DNA of 64,000 bases from RYN-230 sp963711705. GTDB taxonomy: Bacteria; Actinomycetota; Actinomycetes; Streptosporangiales; Streptosporangiaceae. Made by a program: the position numbers and the translations under genes. Below, in pieces: positions 8,184 through 16,601 of the stretch. The first letter of the stretch is position 1; every line of letters starts with the position of its first letter. A model generated the notes under the pieces. That model was not told the origin of the DNA. It made no database searches and was given only the letters and a program-made list of their open reading frames with translations. The DNA lies in the NCBI GenBank assembly GCA_963711705.1, contig CAVQFM010000016.1, positions 3,150 to 67,149 on the forward strand, written 5' to 3'.

Positions 8184-8597
8184 GTGACGACAGGGCCGGG
8201 AGACCGGATGCCAGCGCGCCCGCCGGGCCGCGGCCATCTCCGGGCGTCCGATGCCGACCGCGAGCAGGTGGTCGAGGAACTCAAGACCGCGTACGTGCAG
8301 GGCCGGCTGTCCCAGGACGAGCTGCGGCAGCGGGTCGGCGAGACGCTGCTGACCCGGACGTATGCCGGGCTGGCCATGCTCACCGCCGATATCGCGGCTG
8401 AGGCGGCCACGGCCGCGCCCGGGCCGGGGACCGCCCTGGTGCCGGGCAGGAAACCGGTGAGCATGAAGGCCGTCGCGTGGGCCGGCGCGATCGCCGTACT
8501 GCCCGCGCTGGGCGCCGCTTTCCTTACCTACTACGGCGGGTTCTTCGTGCTGTTCCTGTTCGCCTTCATCGGCTTCACCATCACCGCCAAGGCCTGA
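8184..8597 (+). CDS. DUF1707 domain membrane protein
   Basis: 137 aa from the GTG at 8184, with GGGGAGG five bases upstream; an earlier GTG at 8163 is less well placed. Residues 18-70 match the DUF1707 pattern: LRASDADREQVVEELKTAY, QGRLSQDELRQRVGETL and RTYAGLAMLTADI. This domain is common in actinobacteria and is often found next to a membrane anchor or DUF2154. One or two hydrophobic helices close the protein (VAWAGAIAVLPALGAAFL and FFVLFLFAFIGFTITA). The role is unknown; a surface or membrane-stress function is often proposed. Confidence 0.85.
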   Translation: MTTGPGDRMPARPPGRGHLRASDADREQVVEELKTAYVQGRLSQDELRQRVGETLLTRTYAGLAMLTADIAAEAATAAPGPGTALVPGRKPVSMKAVAWAGAIAVLPALGAAFLTYYGGFFVLFLFAFIGFTITAKA

Positions 8598-8618
8598 CGC
8601 CGGGGCAGCCGCCGCCAG

Positions 8619-8700
8619 TCAGGGCAGCGCGCTCGCCAGCTCCCGGCAGGCCTGCTCGCAGCGCCTGCAGGCCTCGGTGCACACTCGGCAGTGCGCCCAG
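8619..8700 (-). pseudogene. remnant of a four-helix-bundle copper-binding protein (Csp/DUF326)
   Basis: On the minus strand, just past the end of the hydrolase gene, the reading AHCRVCTEACRRCEQACREL, then ASALP and a stop is clear. The spacing CxxC...CxxC...C is that of the last helix of cytosolic copper storage proteins. No start or upstream helices remain; the frame runs straight into the hydrolase 3' end. It is therefore a C-terminal fragment left by deletion or insertion. Confidence 0.6.
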
Positions 8701-8701
8701 A

Positions 8702-9505
8702 CTATTGACCGTCCGGTGCCGCCGCAGGGGGCGGGCCACCCAGGGCCCGGTGCAGGAAGGTGAGGATGACAGGCAGTGTCCGGGTCACGGCCGGAGCGGA
8801 CAGCAGGGCCGTGCCGTGCGCGGTGCCGGGCACGGTGACCAGCTGCTTGGCCCGGCTGGGCGCCGCGGCCAGGAACTCGCGGGCCGCCCCGGCTGACCCG
8901 TACGGGTCCCGGGTCGCGGTGACCAGCAGCAGCGGGCAGTGCAGGCGCCGGACCGAGTGCACCACGATGATGGCTGGCTGCAGGACGGATTCGGCCGACA
9001 GCGACACGACCCCGCGCACCGTATGCCCGAGCCGCGCGCCAGCGACCAGGGAGGCCTTCGCCCCCTCGGACGCCCCCATCAGCACGACGCGGGCCCGGCC
9101 GGCCGAGCGGAGCCGCCCGACCAGGCCCACCAGCTCATCGGGGGGCAGGTTCCCGCCGTAGTCCCACAGCACGACCCGGTACCCGGACGCCGCCAGCCGC
9201 GCGGACAGCGGCAGCCATGAGCAGAGGTTCTCGTCGCTCTCGTTCGACAGCACCACCACGCGCGGGCCGCGGCCGACGGTGGCCAGCGTGAGGGTACCGC
9301 CGCCCGAGTCGGGCACGGTCTGCACAGCTCCCCGGGCCGCGGTGAAGCAGCCATCGAGGCCGGAGGATGCGGCCGGAGCCGGGGCAGTGGCTCTGGGTGC
9401 GGCGGGCGGTGCGCTGGCTGCCGGGTGATCCGTCCCGCATCCGGCCAGGAGCAGCAGGCCAGCCGCTGCGGCCGCCCACTTCGGCGCGGCCAGCCCGGCG
9501 CTCAC
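8702..9505 (-). CDS. lipoprotein alpha/beta hydrolase (second of a tandem pair)
   Basis: 267 aa. A lipoprotein signal ends in LLLLAGC at about residues 18-24, followed by an Ala/Pro linker. The hydrolase fold shows RVVLWDYGGN, the nucleophile elbow VVLMGASEGAKASL (Ser in GASEG), the acid strand LLLVTATRDPYGSAG and a late His in VTVPGTAHG. The GTG start overlaps the stop of the preceding hydrolase gene by GTGA, so translation is coupled. Both proteins share layout and motifs and look like a gene duplication. Substrate unknown; location predicted at the outer face of the membrane. Confidence 0.82.
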   Translation of the reverse strand: MSAGLAAPKWAAAAAGLLLLAGCGTDHPAASAPPAAPRATAPAPAASSGLDGCFTAARGAVQTVPDSGGGTLTLATVGRGPRVVVLSNESDENLCSWLPLSARLAASGYRVVLWDYGGNLPPDELVGLVGRLRSAGRARVVLMGASEGAKASLVAGARLGHTVRGVVSLSAESVLQPAIIVVHSVRRLHCPLLLVTATRDPYGSAGAAREFLAAAPSRAKQLVTVPGTAHGTALLSAPAVTRTLPVILTFLHRALGGPPPAAAPDGQ

Positions 9506-10395
9506 GAGGTGATCCCGTGCAGGAAGGCGAGGACCGCGCCGCGCAGCGCCGGCCGGGTGCCCCCGGTGAACCCGGCGGAGACAAGATCCCAGCCATGCCC
9601 GGCCTGGTCACCGAGCACGATGAGCTGCTTGTGGCGGGAACCGGCTCGCGCGAACAGGTGGCGGGTGGCCGGCACGGAAACGTACGGGTCAGCGCGGGCC
9701 ACGGCGAACAGGGCGGGCAGCCGCAGCCGGGCGGCCGCCCGGACCGCCGTGCCCGGGTAAGGCCGGCTGGCCAGCGGCGTGGTCAGCTCGTCCGCGGACA
9801 GCGCGGCGACCCCGGCCACGCCACGCGGCGGCCGGGCCGCCGCGATCAGGGCTTCCGACCCGCCTTGCGACGCGCCGACCAGCGCCACCTGGGCCGCGCC
9901 GTGCTGGCGCAGCCAGCCGACGGCACCCTGGATGTCGGGCATCAGCTCATTGGCCGCCTGGCCCCTGGGGCACGCGCTCTCCCCGGTGCAGCGGTGGTCG
10001 AACAGCAGCACGTGGTACCCGTGCCGGGCCAGATAGACCGCAAAGTCCCACCAGCCACATTTCCCGCGCGGGCCAAGCTCGGGAATCAGCACGACCCCGC
10101 GGCGGCCGGCTCCGGCGGCCGCGGCGGCCAGCCGGACGCCATCCGCCGCCCGGATCGAGGTGAGCTGGCCCGGCGCGGCCGGCGGCCCGCACACCTGGCT
10201 GACCGGGGAAGCGGTGCCGCTGCCGCGGCTGGTGCCCGTGCCCGTGCCCGGCCCGCCGCCGGTGCCAGGCCCGCCGCCGCTGCCCGGCTGGCTGGTCGCG
10301 CCCGCCCCCGTGGACGCGGCCGGGCCCGCGCAGCCCGCGGCGGGCAGCACCAGGGCCAGGGTCAGCACGATCGCGGCTGGTGCCCTCGATCCCAT
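9502..10395 (-). CDS. lipoprotein alpha/beta hydrolase (first of a tandem pair)
   Basis: 297 aa. The lipobox (LPAAGC) is near residue 22, then a long Gly/Ser/Pro linker. The hydrolase domain has HVLLFDHRCTGESACPRG, the elbow VALVGASQGGSEAL with Ser in GASQG, LFAVARADPYVSV and a catalytic-type His in DQAGHGWDL. Cys pairs around residues 70-150 could form disulfides. It is the first gene of the pair and diverges from padR across a canonical PadR operator, so PadR control is a reasonable inference. Confidence 0.82.
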   Translation of the reverse strand: MGSRAPAAIVLTLALVLPAAGCAGPAASTGAGATSQPGSGGGPGTGGGPGTGTGTSRGSGTASPVSQVCGPPAAPGQLTSIRAADGVRLAAAAAGAGRRGVVLIPELGPRGKCGWWDFAVYLARHGYHVLLFDHRCTGESACPRGQAANELMPDIQGAVGWLRQHGAAQVALVGASQGGSEALIAAARPPRGVAGVAALSADELTTPLASRPYPGTAVRAAARLRLPALFAVARADPYVSVPATRHLFARAGSRHKQLIVLGDQAGHGWDLVSAGFTGGTRPALRGAVLAFLHGITS

Positions 10396-10426
10396 GTGCA
10401 GGCCGCCTCGGTGCGTCGCCGGATTA

Positions 10427-10450
10427 AACTATGTCTACTTTGACATAGTT
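10427..10450. promoter_or_regulatory. PadR-type operator
   Basis: A perfect 9-bp inverted repeat, AACTATGTC and GACATAGTT, with a six-base spacer. It contains ATGT-N8-ACAT, the known PadR consensus. It lies between the hydrolase pair and the padR gene, 32 bases from one start and 38 from the other. Confidence 0.85.
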
Positions 10451-10487
10451 GTCTTCAGCGCATCGGTCGTCAACAGGTGGGCGGCAC

Positions 10488-11100
10488 ATGATCTCCAGGC
10501 TCGGCTACGCGATCCTCGCTCTGCTCGCGCGGCAGCCCAGCACGGGCTATGAGCTCTCCGCGCGGGCCCGGCGGCCGCTCGGCTACTTCTGGTCCGCCCG
10601 GCATAGCCAGATCTACCCTGAGCTGCGAAAGCTCCTCGCCCAGGGGCTTGGTGCGGTTCACCGCCGGGCCGGGTCCCGGCCCACGGGCCAAGAAGGTTTA
10701 TTCGGTCACCGAGGCGGGCCTGGCCGCGCTGCGCGAGTGGGTGATCCAGCCGCCGGAACCCGCACCGTCCCGCGATGACCTGGTGCTCAAGGCCTACGCG
10801 GCGTGGACCGCGGACCCGGCCGCGGCCCGGCTGTTCGCCGCCCAGATCGCCGGGCACCGGGAGCGCCTGGCCGCCTATGAAGCGGACTGGGGCAACGTGC
10901 AGGGCCGGCACCATGGTGGGGCGCCGCCGGTCACCCATCCGGATTTCGGTAACTACGCCACGCTCAGGTGCGGGATCGACTACGAACGCCAGCGCATCGG
11001 CTGGCTGGAGTGGATCAGCCAGCAGTTCGCGGCGCATGCGGCCGGTCCGCCCGGGGACCCAGCCGCGGATGGCCCGGGGGGCCCGGGCCGCCCGGCGTAG
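10488..11100 (+). CDS. PadR-family transcriptional regulator, frameshifted
   Basis: From the ATG at 10488 the reading MISRLGYAILALLARQPSTG, YELSARARRPLGYFW and ARHSQIYPELRKLLAQGL is a textbook PadR winged helix. The match then jumps frame to VRFTAGPGPGPRAKKVYSVT and EAGLAALREWV plus the C-terminal helical dimer arm. One extra base near 10649 (CTTGGTG where CTGGTG is expected) explains it. Restored, the protein is about 203 aa. Either the gene is newly broken or the base is a sequencing error. The perfect operator upstream suggests a functional system. Confidence 0.85.
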
Positions 11101-11114
11101 GCTGGCACCGGGGG

Positions 11115-11133
11115 AGCCCGGTTCAGCCGGGCT
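11115..11133. terminator. hairpin downstream of padR
   Basis: AGCCCGG (11115-11121) pairs with CCGGGCT (11127-11133) around a five-base loop, 14 bases after the padR stop. There is no U-tract, as is usual in this background. Confidence 0.45.
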
Positions 11134-11160
11134 GGGGTGAGGTCATCGGGGGGTGCCGGC

Positions 11161-11946
11161 ATGGGTGGCTGGTACCAGCGCGTCCTGGTCGACACCGGCC
11201 GGGCGCCAGCGCTCTGGATGCTGCTTGGGTTCCTTGTCACCTTCTTCGTGACCCGGGGAATCACCCGCCGGATCCACGCCCGGGCGGCCCAGCAGCAGGA
11301 CGGGCAGCAGGAGCAGCCGCCTGCCTCCCCGCGCCGCGGGCTGTCCGACATCTACATCGGCGGTGTGCACATCCATCACCAGGTGTGGGGCATCCTGCTG
11401 GTGCTGGCGACGGGGCTGCTGGAGTTCCGGTACACCCCGCGGGCGCCGTGGGCCGAGGTGCTGGCCGCGCTGTTCGGCGTCGGCGCGGCGCTGACCCTGG
11501 ATGAGTTCGCGCTGTGGTTCAACCTGCACGACGTCTACTGGACCAAGAGCGGGCGCAAGTCGATCGACGCGGTACTGATCGCGGGCGCGCTCGGCGTGGT
11601 GCTGCTCATGCAGGCGTCCCCGGTCGGCACGGCCAGCGACGGCAGCGGCCTGGCCATCGCGGCGTACCTGCTGACCGTGGCCTTCAACCTGGCCGTGGCG
11701 GTGATCTGCATCATCAAGGGCAAGCTGGCCACCGGCCTGATCGGCATCGTGATACCCGTGGTGGCCGCCGTCGGTGCGATCCGGCTGGCCAAGCCGTCCT
11801 CGGTGTGGGCCCGGCGACGCTACTCCGGCGGCAAGCTCGGCCGCGCGGAGCGCCGGTACGGCCCCGCCTACCAGTTGCGCCACGACCGGCTGCGCGACCT
11901 GCTCGGCGGGCGGCCCGACCCGGCCGGTGGCGACCCGGCCGACTGA
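11161..11946 (+). CDS. conserved integral membrane protein with His motif
   Basis: About 261 aa from the ATG at 11161. An N-terminal helix is followed by a polar loop and about four more helices, with a basic C-terminal tail. A striking segment after the first loop reads IGGVHIHHQVWGILLVLATG and, after another helix, LDEFALWFNLHDVYW. The clustered His, Glu and Asp next to membrane helices suggest metal or haem ligation, but I cannot name the family. It is preceded by a run of G (GGGGGG) that can act as a ribosome site. Confidence 0.72.
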   Translation: MGGWYQRVLVDTGRAPALWMLLGFLVTFFVTRGITRRIHARAAQQQDGQQEQPPASPRRGLSDIYIGGVHIHHQVWGILLVLATGLLEFRYTPRAPWAEVLAALFGVGAALTLDEFALWFNLHDVYWTKSGRKSIDAVLIAGALGVVLLMQASPVGTASDGSGLAIAAYLLTVAFNLAVAVICIIKGKLATGLIGIVIPVVAAVGAIRLAKPSSVWARRRYSGGKLGRAERRYGPAYQLRHDRLRDLLGGRPDPAGGDPAD

Positions 11947-12095
11947 GCGTCCCCGGTGCCCCGGTGACCGGTGATCACTGGATGTGACCTGCTTTCCCAC
12001 CCATGGCGGGTGATGACGGTGTAGGTTCACGCGGCCAGCATCGAAGCAGCCCGCGTGATGGTCAGCGGGCGGCCGGATCGAGGGAGATGCCGATC

Positions 12096-13496
12096 ATGCC
12101 ATTGCACGAGCGGGACACCGTCCGTGGGGAGCTCGACGACTGCGTGTTTGCTGACCGGGACCTGGCGAGGCCGGTGGCCAAGTACCGGTTCCCTCCGGAC
12201 GGCGCCCTGCCCCGCGACGCGTTCCAGCTCGTCGCCGACGAGCTGATGCTCGATGGCAACGCGCGGCAGAACCTGGCCACGTTCTGCCAGACGTGGGAGG
12301 AGCCAGAGGTCCTGTCGCTGATGGCGCTGTCGATCAACAAGAACATGATCGACCGGGACGAGTACCCGCAGACCGCCGAGATCGAGAAGCGGTGCGTGCA
12401 CATGATGGCCGACCTGTGGAACGCGCCTGAGGCGGCCAACACCGTGGGCGCCTCGGCCATCGGCTCCTCCGAGGCCTGCATGCTGGCCGGGATGGCAGCC
12501 AAGTGGCGGTGGCGGGCCAGGCGGCGCGCCGAGGGCAAGCCAACGGACAACCCGAACTTCGTATGCGGCCCGGTTCAGGTGGTGTGGCACAAGTTCGCCC
12601 GCTACTGGGACGTCGAGATACGCGAGGTCCCGATGGCACCCGGCCGCTACATGCTGGACCCGGCCTCGGTGCTCGAGCGGGTCGACGAGAACACCATCAT
12701 GGTGGTGCCGACCCTCGGCGTCACCTATACCGGCACCTACGAGCCGGTGGAAGAAATCTCCAAGGCCCTGGATAAGCTGCAGGCCGACACCGGCCTGGAT
12801 GTCGACATTCACGTGGACGGGGCCAGCGGTGGTTTCCTCGCCCCGTTCTGCGCGCCCGGCGTGGTCTTCGACTTCCGGCTGCCGCGGGTCAAGTCGATCA
12901 GCGCCTCGGGCCACAAGTTCGGGCTGGCTCCGCTAGGCGCCGGCTGGGTCATCTGGCGGGACGCCGCCGAGCTCCCCGACGATCTCATCTTCCACGTCAA
13001 CTATCTGGGCGGCGACATGCCGGTCTTCCAGATCAACTTCTCCCGGCCCGCCGGGCAGATCGTCGCCAGCTACTACAACTTCCTGCGGCTCGGTCACGAG
13101 GGGTACCGCCGCATCCACCAGGCGTCCTACGACATCGGCCAGTACCTCGCCACCGAGATCGTCAAGCTGGGCCCGTTCGAGCTGCTGTGTGACAGCAACC
13201 CGAACACGGGAATCCCGACGGTCACCTGGCGGATCCGCGACGGCGAGGACCCCGGCTACACGCTGTTCGACCTGGCCGACCGGCTGCGCAACCGCGGCTG
13301 GCAGGTGCCCGCCTACACGCTGACCGGATCGGCTTCGGACATCGCCGTGCAGCGCATCCTGGTCCGCATCGGCGTGAGCCAGGACATGGCCTCGCTGCTG
13401 CTCGACGACTTCCGCGACGCGGTCGCCCACTTCGATAAGCACCCCGTCACCGTGTCCATGACCAAGCAGGAGTCGGGCGGGTTCAGCCACCTGTAA
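12096..13496 (+). CDS. gadB: glutamate decarboxylase (PLP-dependent)
   Basis: 466 aa from the ATG at 12096, nine bases after GAGGGAG. Group II decarboxylase landmarks: TVGASAIGSSEACMLAGMAA at about 105-125, DVDIHVDGASGGFLAPF (PLP-stacking and Asp) and SISASGHKFGLAPLG, with Lys the Schiff-base residue. It converts glutamate to GABA with CO2 release, consuming a proton, and in bacteria it often serves acid tolerance or GABA-shunt metabolism. No GABA antiporter gene is next to it; the following gene is a TMEM175-type channel. Confidence 0.96.
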   Translation: MPLHERDTVRGELDDCVFADRDLARPVAKYRFPPDGALPRDAFQLVADELMLDGNARQNLATFCQTWEEPEVLSLMALSINKNMIDRDEYPQTAEIEKRCVHMMADLWNAPEAANTVGASAIGSSEACMLAGMAAKWRWRARRRAEGKPTDNPNFVCGPVQVVWHKFARYWDVEIREVPMAPGRYMLDPASVLERVDENTIMVVPTLGVTYTGTYEPVEEISKALDKLQADTGLDVDIHVDGASGGFLAPFCAPGVVFDFRLPRVKSISASGHKFGLAPLGAGWVIWRDAAELPDDLIFHVNYLGGDMPVFQINFSRPAGQIVASYYNFLRLGHEGYRRIHQASYDIGQYLATEIVKLGPFELLCDSNPNTGIPTVTWRIRDGEDPGYTLFDLADRLRNRGWQVPAYTLTGSASDIAVQRILVRIGVSQDMASLLLDDFRDAVAHFDKHPVTVSMTKQESGGFSHL

Positions 13497-13525
13497 CCGG
13501 CCCGGGCGGTTGTTACAGTCGGGCG

Positions 13526-14215
13526 ATGACCGACGGGGACGAGCCGCCGCCGCCCACCCGGCGCCGGGGGCTGCGGACCGGGCGGCTGGAGGCCTTCAGC
13601 GACGGCGTCTTCGCCATCGCCATCACCCTGCTCGTCCTCGACATCGCGGTCCCGCGCGGCCCGCAGCCCCATTTGCTGCGCACGGTGGCCGGCCTGTGGC
13701 CCGCCTACCTGGCTTATGTGGTCAGTTTCGCGACCATCGGCGCGGTGTGGCTCGGGCACAACGCGATCACCGACTACCTCGACCGCACGGACACCACGTT
13801 CATCCGGCTGAACCTGCTGCTTCTGCTGTTCGTCGCGTTCCTCCCGTTCCCGACCCGGCTGTTTGCCGATTACATCGGCGAGGACCGCCCCGAACGGGTG
13901 GCCGCCACGATCTACGGGATCATCCTGCTGCTGACTCTGACGCTGCTGTGGGCGCTGTGGCGCTATGCGGTCCGGGAAGGCCTGGTCCGGCCGGACGCGG
14001 ACGATGAGGAGGTCGAATTGCTGACCCAGCGCCTGACCCCCGGCCTGGGCGGGTACCTGGTCCTGATCGTCGCCGGGCTGTTCGCCCCGGTCATCGCCGT
14101 CATCGGGTACCTGGCTGTCGCCCTCTTCTACATCCTCCCGGTCCGGCGCCGGTGGTATACGGTGCCCCGGGCCCGGCGCGGCCGGGCGGGCCGCGGCCGG
14201 GCGAGCCGCTCTTAG
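13526..14215 (+). CDS. TMEM175-family (DUF1211) potassium channel-like protein
   Basis: 229 aa with about six helices. The family signature RxxxFSDG is present in helix 1 as RLEAFSDGVFAIAITLLVLD. Further helices follow at LWPAYLAYVVSFATIGAVWL and FIRLNLLLLLFVAFLPFPTR, with one after the cytoplasmic acidic loop DADDEEVE. Bacterial members form potassium-permeable tetramers. The gene begins 30 bases after gadB and may be co-transcribed with it, which would fit ion balance during acid stress; this is inference. Confidence 0.88.
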   Translation: MTDGDEPPPPTRRRGLRTGRLEAFSDGVFAIAITLLVLDIAVPRGPQPHLLRTVAGLWPAYLAYVVSFATIGAVWLGHNAITDYLDRTDTTFIRLNLLLLLFVAFLPFPTRLFADYIGEDRPERVAATIYGIILLLTLTLLWALWRYAVREGLVRPDADDEEVELLTQRLTPGLGGYLVLIVAGLFAPVIAVIGYLAVALFYILPVRRRWYTVPRARRGRAGRGRASRS

Positions 14216-14258
14216 CAGGCGCCGCTGGATGACGGACCGTGGGTGAGCGTTCCTTATC

Positions 14259-14435
14259 CACGACGCCGAGGGTGCGGGCGGCCAGCCGCATCCCGTCCAG
14301 CAGCGCGGAGTCGGGCACCAGGACCATGCCGTCCACGACCTCGCGCATCCGGCGCACTGCTTCGGGGGCAGGTTCCCGGATGGCCAGGCTGCCGGCGATG
14401 GTCGCCGCTGGCTCGATCCCTCGGGGCTCAGCGGT
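14259..14435 (-). pseudogene. fragment of a threonine/serine dehydratase-like PLP enzyme
   Basis: The minus strand reads GIEPAATIAGSLAIREPAPE, AVRRMREVVDGMVLVPD and SALLDGMRLAARTLGVV. This matches the late catalytic-domain pattern of threonine ammonia-lyases (substrate loop, DxxVLVxDxxLxxAMRL). Before and after it the frame becomes unrelated Arg/Pro-rich sequence, and no PLP-lysine region is present. It is a remnant lying antisense upstream of the acetyltransferase. Confidence 0.5.
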
Positions 14436-14460
14436 GCCGCGCGTGGCTGGGCCGGCAGGC

Positions 14461-14991
14461 ATGATGGGAGCCGTGGGCGATCAGGTGACCTTGCGGCCGG
14501 TCGGCGAGGACGACCTGCCGATCATGGAAAAGCTGACCTGGGACCCAGCCGTGGCGGGCGAGTTCGCGCGGTTCGGCTGGTTCGACCTGCGGCTGTGGCG
14601 GCGGGGCTGGGACGAGAACGGGCTGCTCGGCGGGGACGGCGGGGTGCTCATGGTGGTCCGTGGCGGCGAACGGCTGGGCTTCGTGAACTGGCGGCGTAAG
14701 CCGTCCACGCCAGCCGCGTTCCACTGGGAGATCGGTATCGCCCTGCTGCCAGCAGCCCGGGGGCACGGGTCTGGCACCGAGGCCCACCGGCTGCTCACCC
14801 GGTACCTGTTCGCGCACACCACCGTGCACCGCATCGAGGCGGCCACCGAGGTGGGCAATGTGGCCGAGCAGCGGGCCCTGGAGAAGGCCGGGTTCACTCG
14901 CGAGGGAGTGCTCCGCGGCATCGGCTGGCGGGACGGCGCGTGGCGGGACGGCGTGATGTACAGCCTGCTGCGTACCGACCCGGCCGGGTGA
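14461..14991 (+). CDS. GNAT-family N-acetyltransferase
   Basis: About 176 aa. The GNAT core is visible: VTLRPVGEDDLPIMEKLTWD at the start, FHWEIGIALLPAARGHGSGTEA with the acetyl-CoA loop, then HRIEAATEVGNVAEQRALEKAGF and REGVLRGIGWRDGAWRDGVM (RimJ/RimL-like). It would transfer an acetyl group from acetyl-CoA to an amine, possibly on a protein N-terminus or a small molecule. The ATG at 14461 is the best start; the open frame upstream overlaps the antisense dehydratase remnant and is not conserved-looking. Confidence 0.85.
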   Translation: MMGAVGDQVTLRPVGEDDLPIMEKLTWDPAVAGEFARFGWFDLRLWRRGWDENGLLGGDGGVLMVVRGGERLGFVNWRRKPSTPAAFHWEIGIALLPAARGHGSGTEAHRLLTRYLFAHTTVHRIEAATEVGNVAEQRALEKAGFTREGVLRGIGWRDGAWRDGVMYSLLRTDPAG

Positions 14992-15068
14992 AGGAATCGG
15001 GTGATCGCCCGCCGCGGCCCCCGGTGCGGCGCGGAGCACTACACCCAGTCACCGGTCCGCCAGTAAAC

Positions 15069-15896
15069 TCAGACCCGGCGCCACCGGGCCTCAGCCAGGC
15101 CGTAGACGCCGAACGCGATCAGCCCGGCCGCCGCCAGGATCAGCAGGAACTCACCGAACGGCTGGTCGCGCAGGGTGAGCAGGGCCTTGTCCACGCCGCC
15201 CGCCTTGGACGGCTTGAATTCCACCGCCGCGTCGATGACCAGCACGCCGGCCAGCGCGAAGACCAGGCCACGGGCCGTGGTGCCGATCATCCCGAGCCGC
15301 TCGACCGCGCGCCGGGTCTGCGGGCTCATCTCCCCGGTGCGCAGGTACTTCATGAACTTGCGCCGGATGCCCTCCAGGACCAGCGCCAGGCCGGCGATGA
15401 CAATGGCCACGCCGACGATGCCGACCAGCCACCGGCCGCCGGTGTGGTGCATGACCGTGGCGGTCAGGTCCTTCTGCTGACTGGCCTGGCTGGCCTGCTG
15501 GCCGGTGATGACCTTGACGGTCAGGACGGCGAAGATGGCGTACAGCACCGCGCGGACAAGTGACTTGAGGCGCGGTCCGGCCCCGTTGCCCTCGCCGGTG
15601 ACCCCGAACACGGCCTCGCTGAGCCGCCACAGCGCGTACCCGGCGAACCCGACGAACAGCAGCCACAGCGCGACCAGCCCGTAGGGCTGGCTGGCCAGCA
15701 ACTGGAGGGCCCCGGACTGGTCCGCCTCGTGGGACCCCTGGCCGATCGCGACCAGGATCGCGACCACGCCGATGAGGATGTAGAGGACCCCGCGCGCGGT
15801 CAGGCCCAGCCGGGCCAGCCACTGCGCGGGACGGCTGTCCGACGCGCGCCGGGCGCTGCCGGACATTCGCCTCGACGGCGACGATATCGATGGCAC
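15069..15896 (-). CDS. DUF1206 membrane protein
   Basis: 275 aa from a GTG with GGAGGTGG upstream. It has six membrane helices in three similar two-helix repeats, each opening near ARLGLTARGVLYILIG, then SLVRAVLYAIFAVLTV, and RLGMIGTTARGLVFALAG. This three-fold pattern is the DUF1206 family, common in actinobacteria and of unknown function. It stands alone between the acetyltransferase (convergent) and the glutathione peroxidase (divergent). Confidence 0.88.
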   Translation of the reverse strand: MPSISSPSRRMSGSARRASDSRPAQWLARLGLTARGVLYILIGVVAILVAIGQGSHEADQSGALQLLASQPYGLVALWLLFVGFAGYALWRLSEAVFGVTGEGNGAGPRLKSLVRAVLYAIFAVLTVKVITGQQASQASQQKDLTATVMHHTGGRWLVGIVGVAIVIAGLALVLEGIRRKFMKYLRTGEMSPQTRRAVERLGMIGTTARGLVFALAGVLVIDAAVEFKPSKAGGVDKALLTLRDQPFGEFLLILAAAGLIAFGVYGLAEARWRRV

Positions 15897-16102
15897 GCGC
15901 CACCTCCGACTCTCCGCGATTCAGGGGGAATCCGCGCCTCCAATTGCCCGGCAGCGGGAGGTTCATGCGCGCCGGGCGGCGGAATCGCTGGCCGTCCTGA
16001 GAAGGTCACGAGCCGGAACCGGCCGGAAGCGGGCATGCGCGGTGGCAGCCCGCTGTTAGCAGTCAATGTTCAGCTCCCGGCCGACATTGGAGGAACACCG
16101 AC

Positions 16103-16591
16103 GTGAGCGTGCACGACATCCCCCTGCACACCCTGGCGGGCGAGCCAGCCTCGCTTGGCGACCTGGCGGGCAGCACGCTGCTCGTGGTCAATGTGGCATC
16201 CAAGTGCGGGCTCACACCGCAGTACGCCGGGCTGGAGCGGCTGCACGAGCGGTATGCCGGCCGCGGATTCTCGGTCGTCGGCTTCCCCTGCAACCAGTTC
16301 GGCGGGCAGGAGCCGGGCAGCGCGGGTGAGATCCAGGAGTTCTGCTCGGCCACCTACGGGGTGACGTTCCCGATGTTCGAGAAGATCGACGTCAACGGGC
16401 CCGGCCGGCACCCGGTGTACACCGAGCTGACCGCGGCGCCGGACGCCGAGGGCGAGGCGGGCGACATCCAATGGAACTTCGAGAAGTTCCTGGTCGCCCC
16501 GGACGGCACGGTCCTCGGCCGGTTCCGCCCGATGACCGACCCGGAAGACCCCGCGCTGATCGAGGCGATCGAGGCCAGCCTGCCCGGCTGA
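16103..16591 (+). CDS. glutathione peroxidase family peroxidase
   Basis: 162 aa. The thioredoxin-fold peroxidase motifs are VVNVASKCGLTPQYAGLERL (peroxidatic Cys35), VVGFPCNQFGGQEPGS (Cys63 and catalytic Gln) and IQWNFEKFLV (Trp/Asn). Actinobacteria use mycothiol or thioredoxin rather than glutathione, so a thioredoxin-dependent peroxidase is likely. The start is a GTG with GGAGGA upstream. It reduces organic and lipid hydroperoxides in the cytosol. Confidence 0.93.
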   Translation: MSVHDIPLHTLAGEPASLGDLAGSTLLVVNVASKCGLTPQYAGLERLHERYAGRGFSVVGFPCNQFGGQEPGSAGEIQEFCSATYGVTFPMFEKIDVNGPGRHPVYTELTAAPDAEGEAGDIQWNFEKFLVAPDGTVLGRFRPMTDPEDPALIEAIEASLPG

Positions 16592-16601
16592 GCCAGGCCG
16601 C

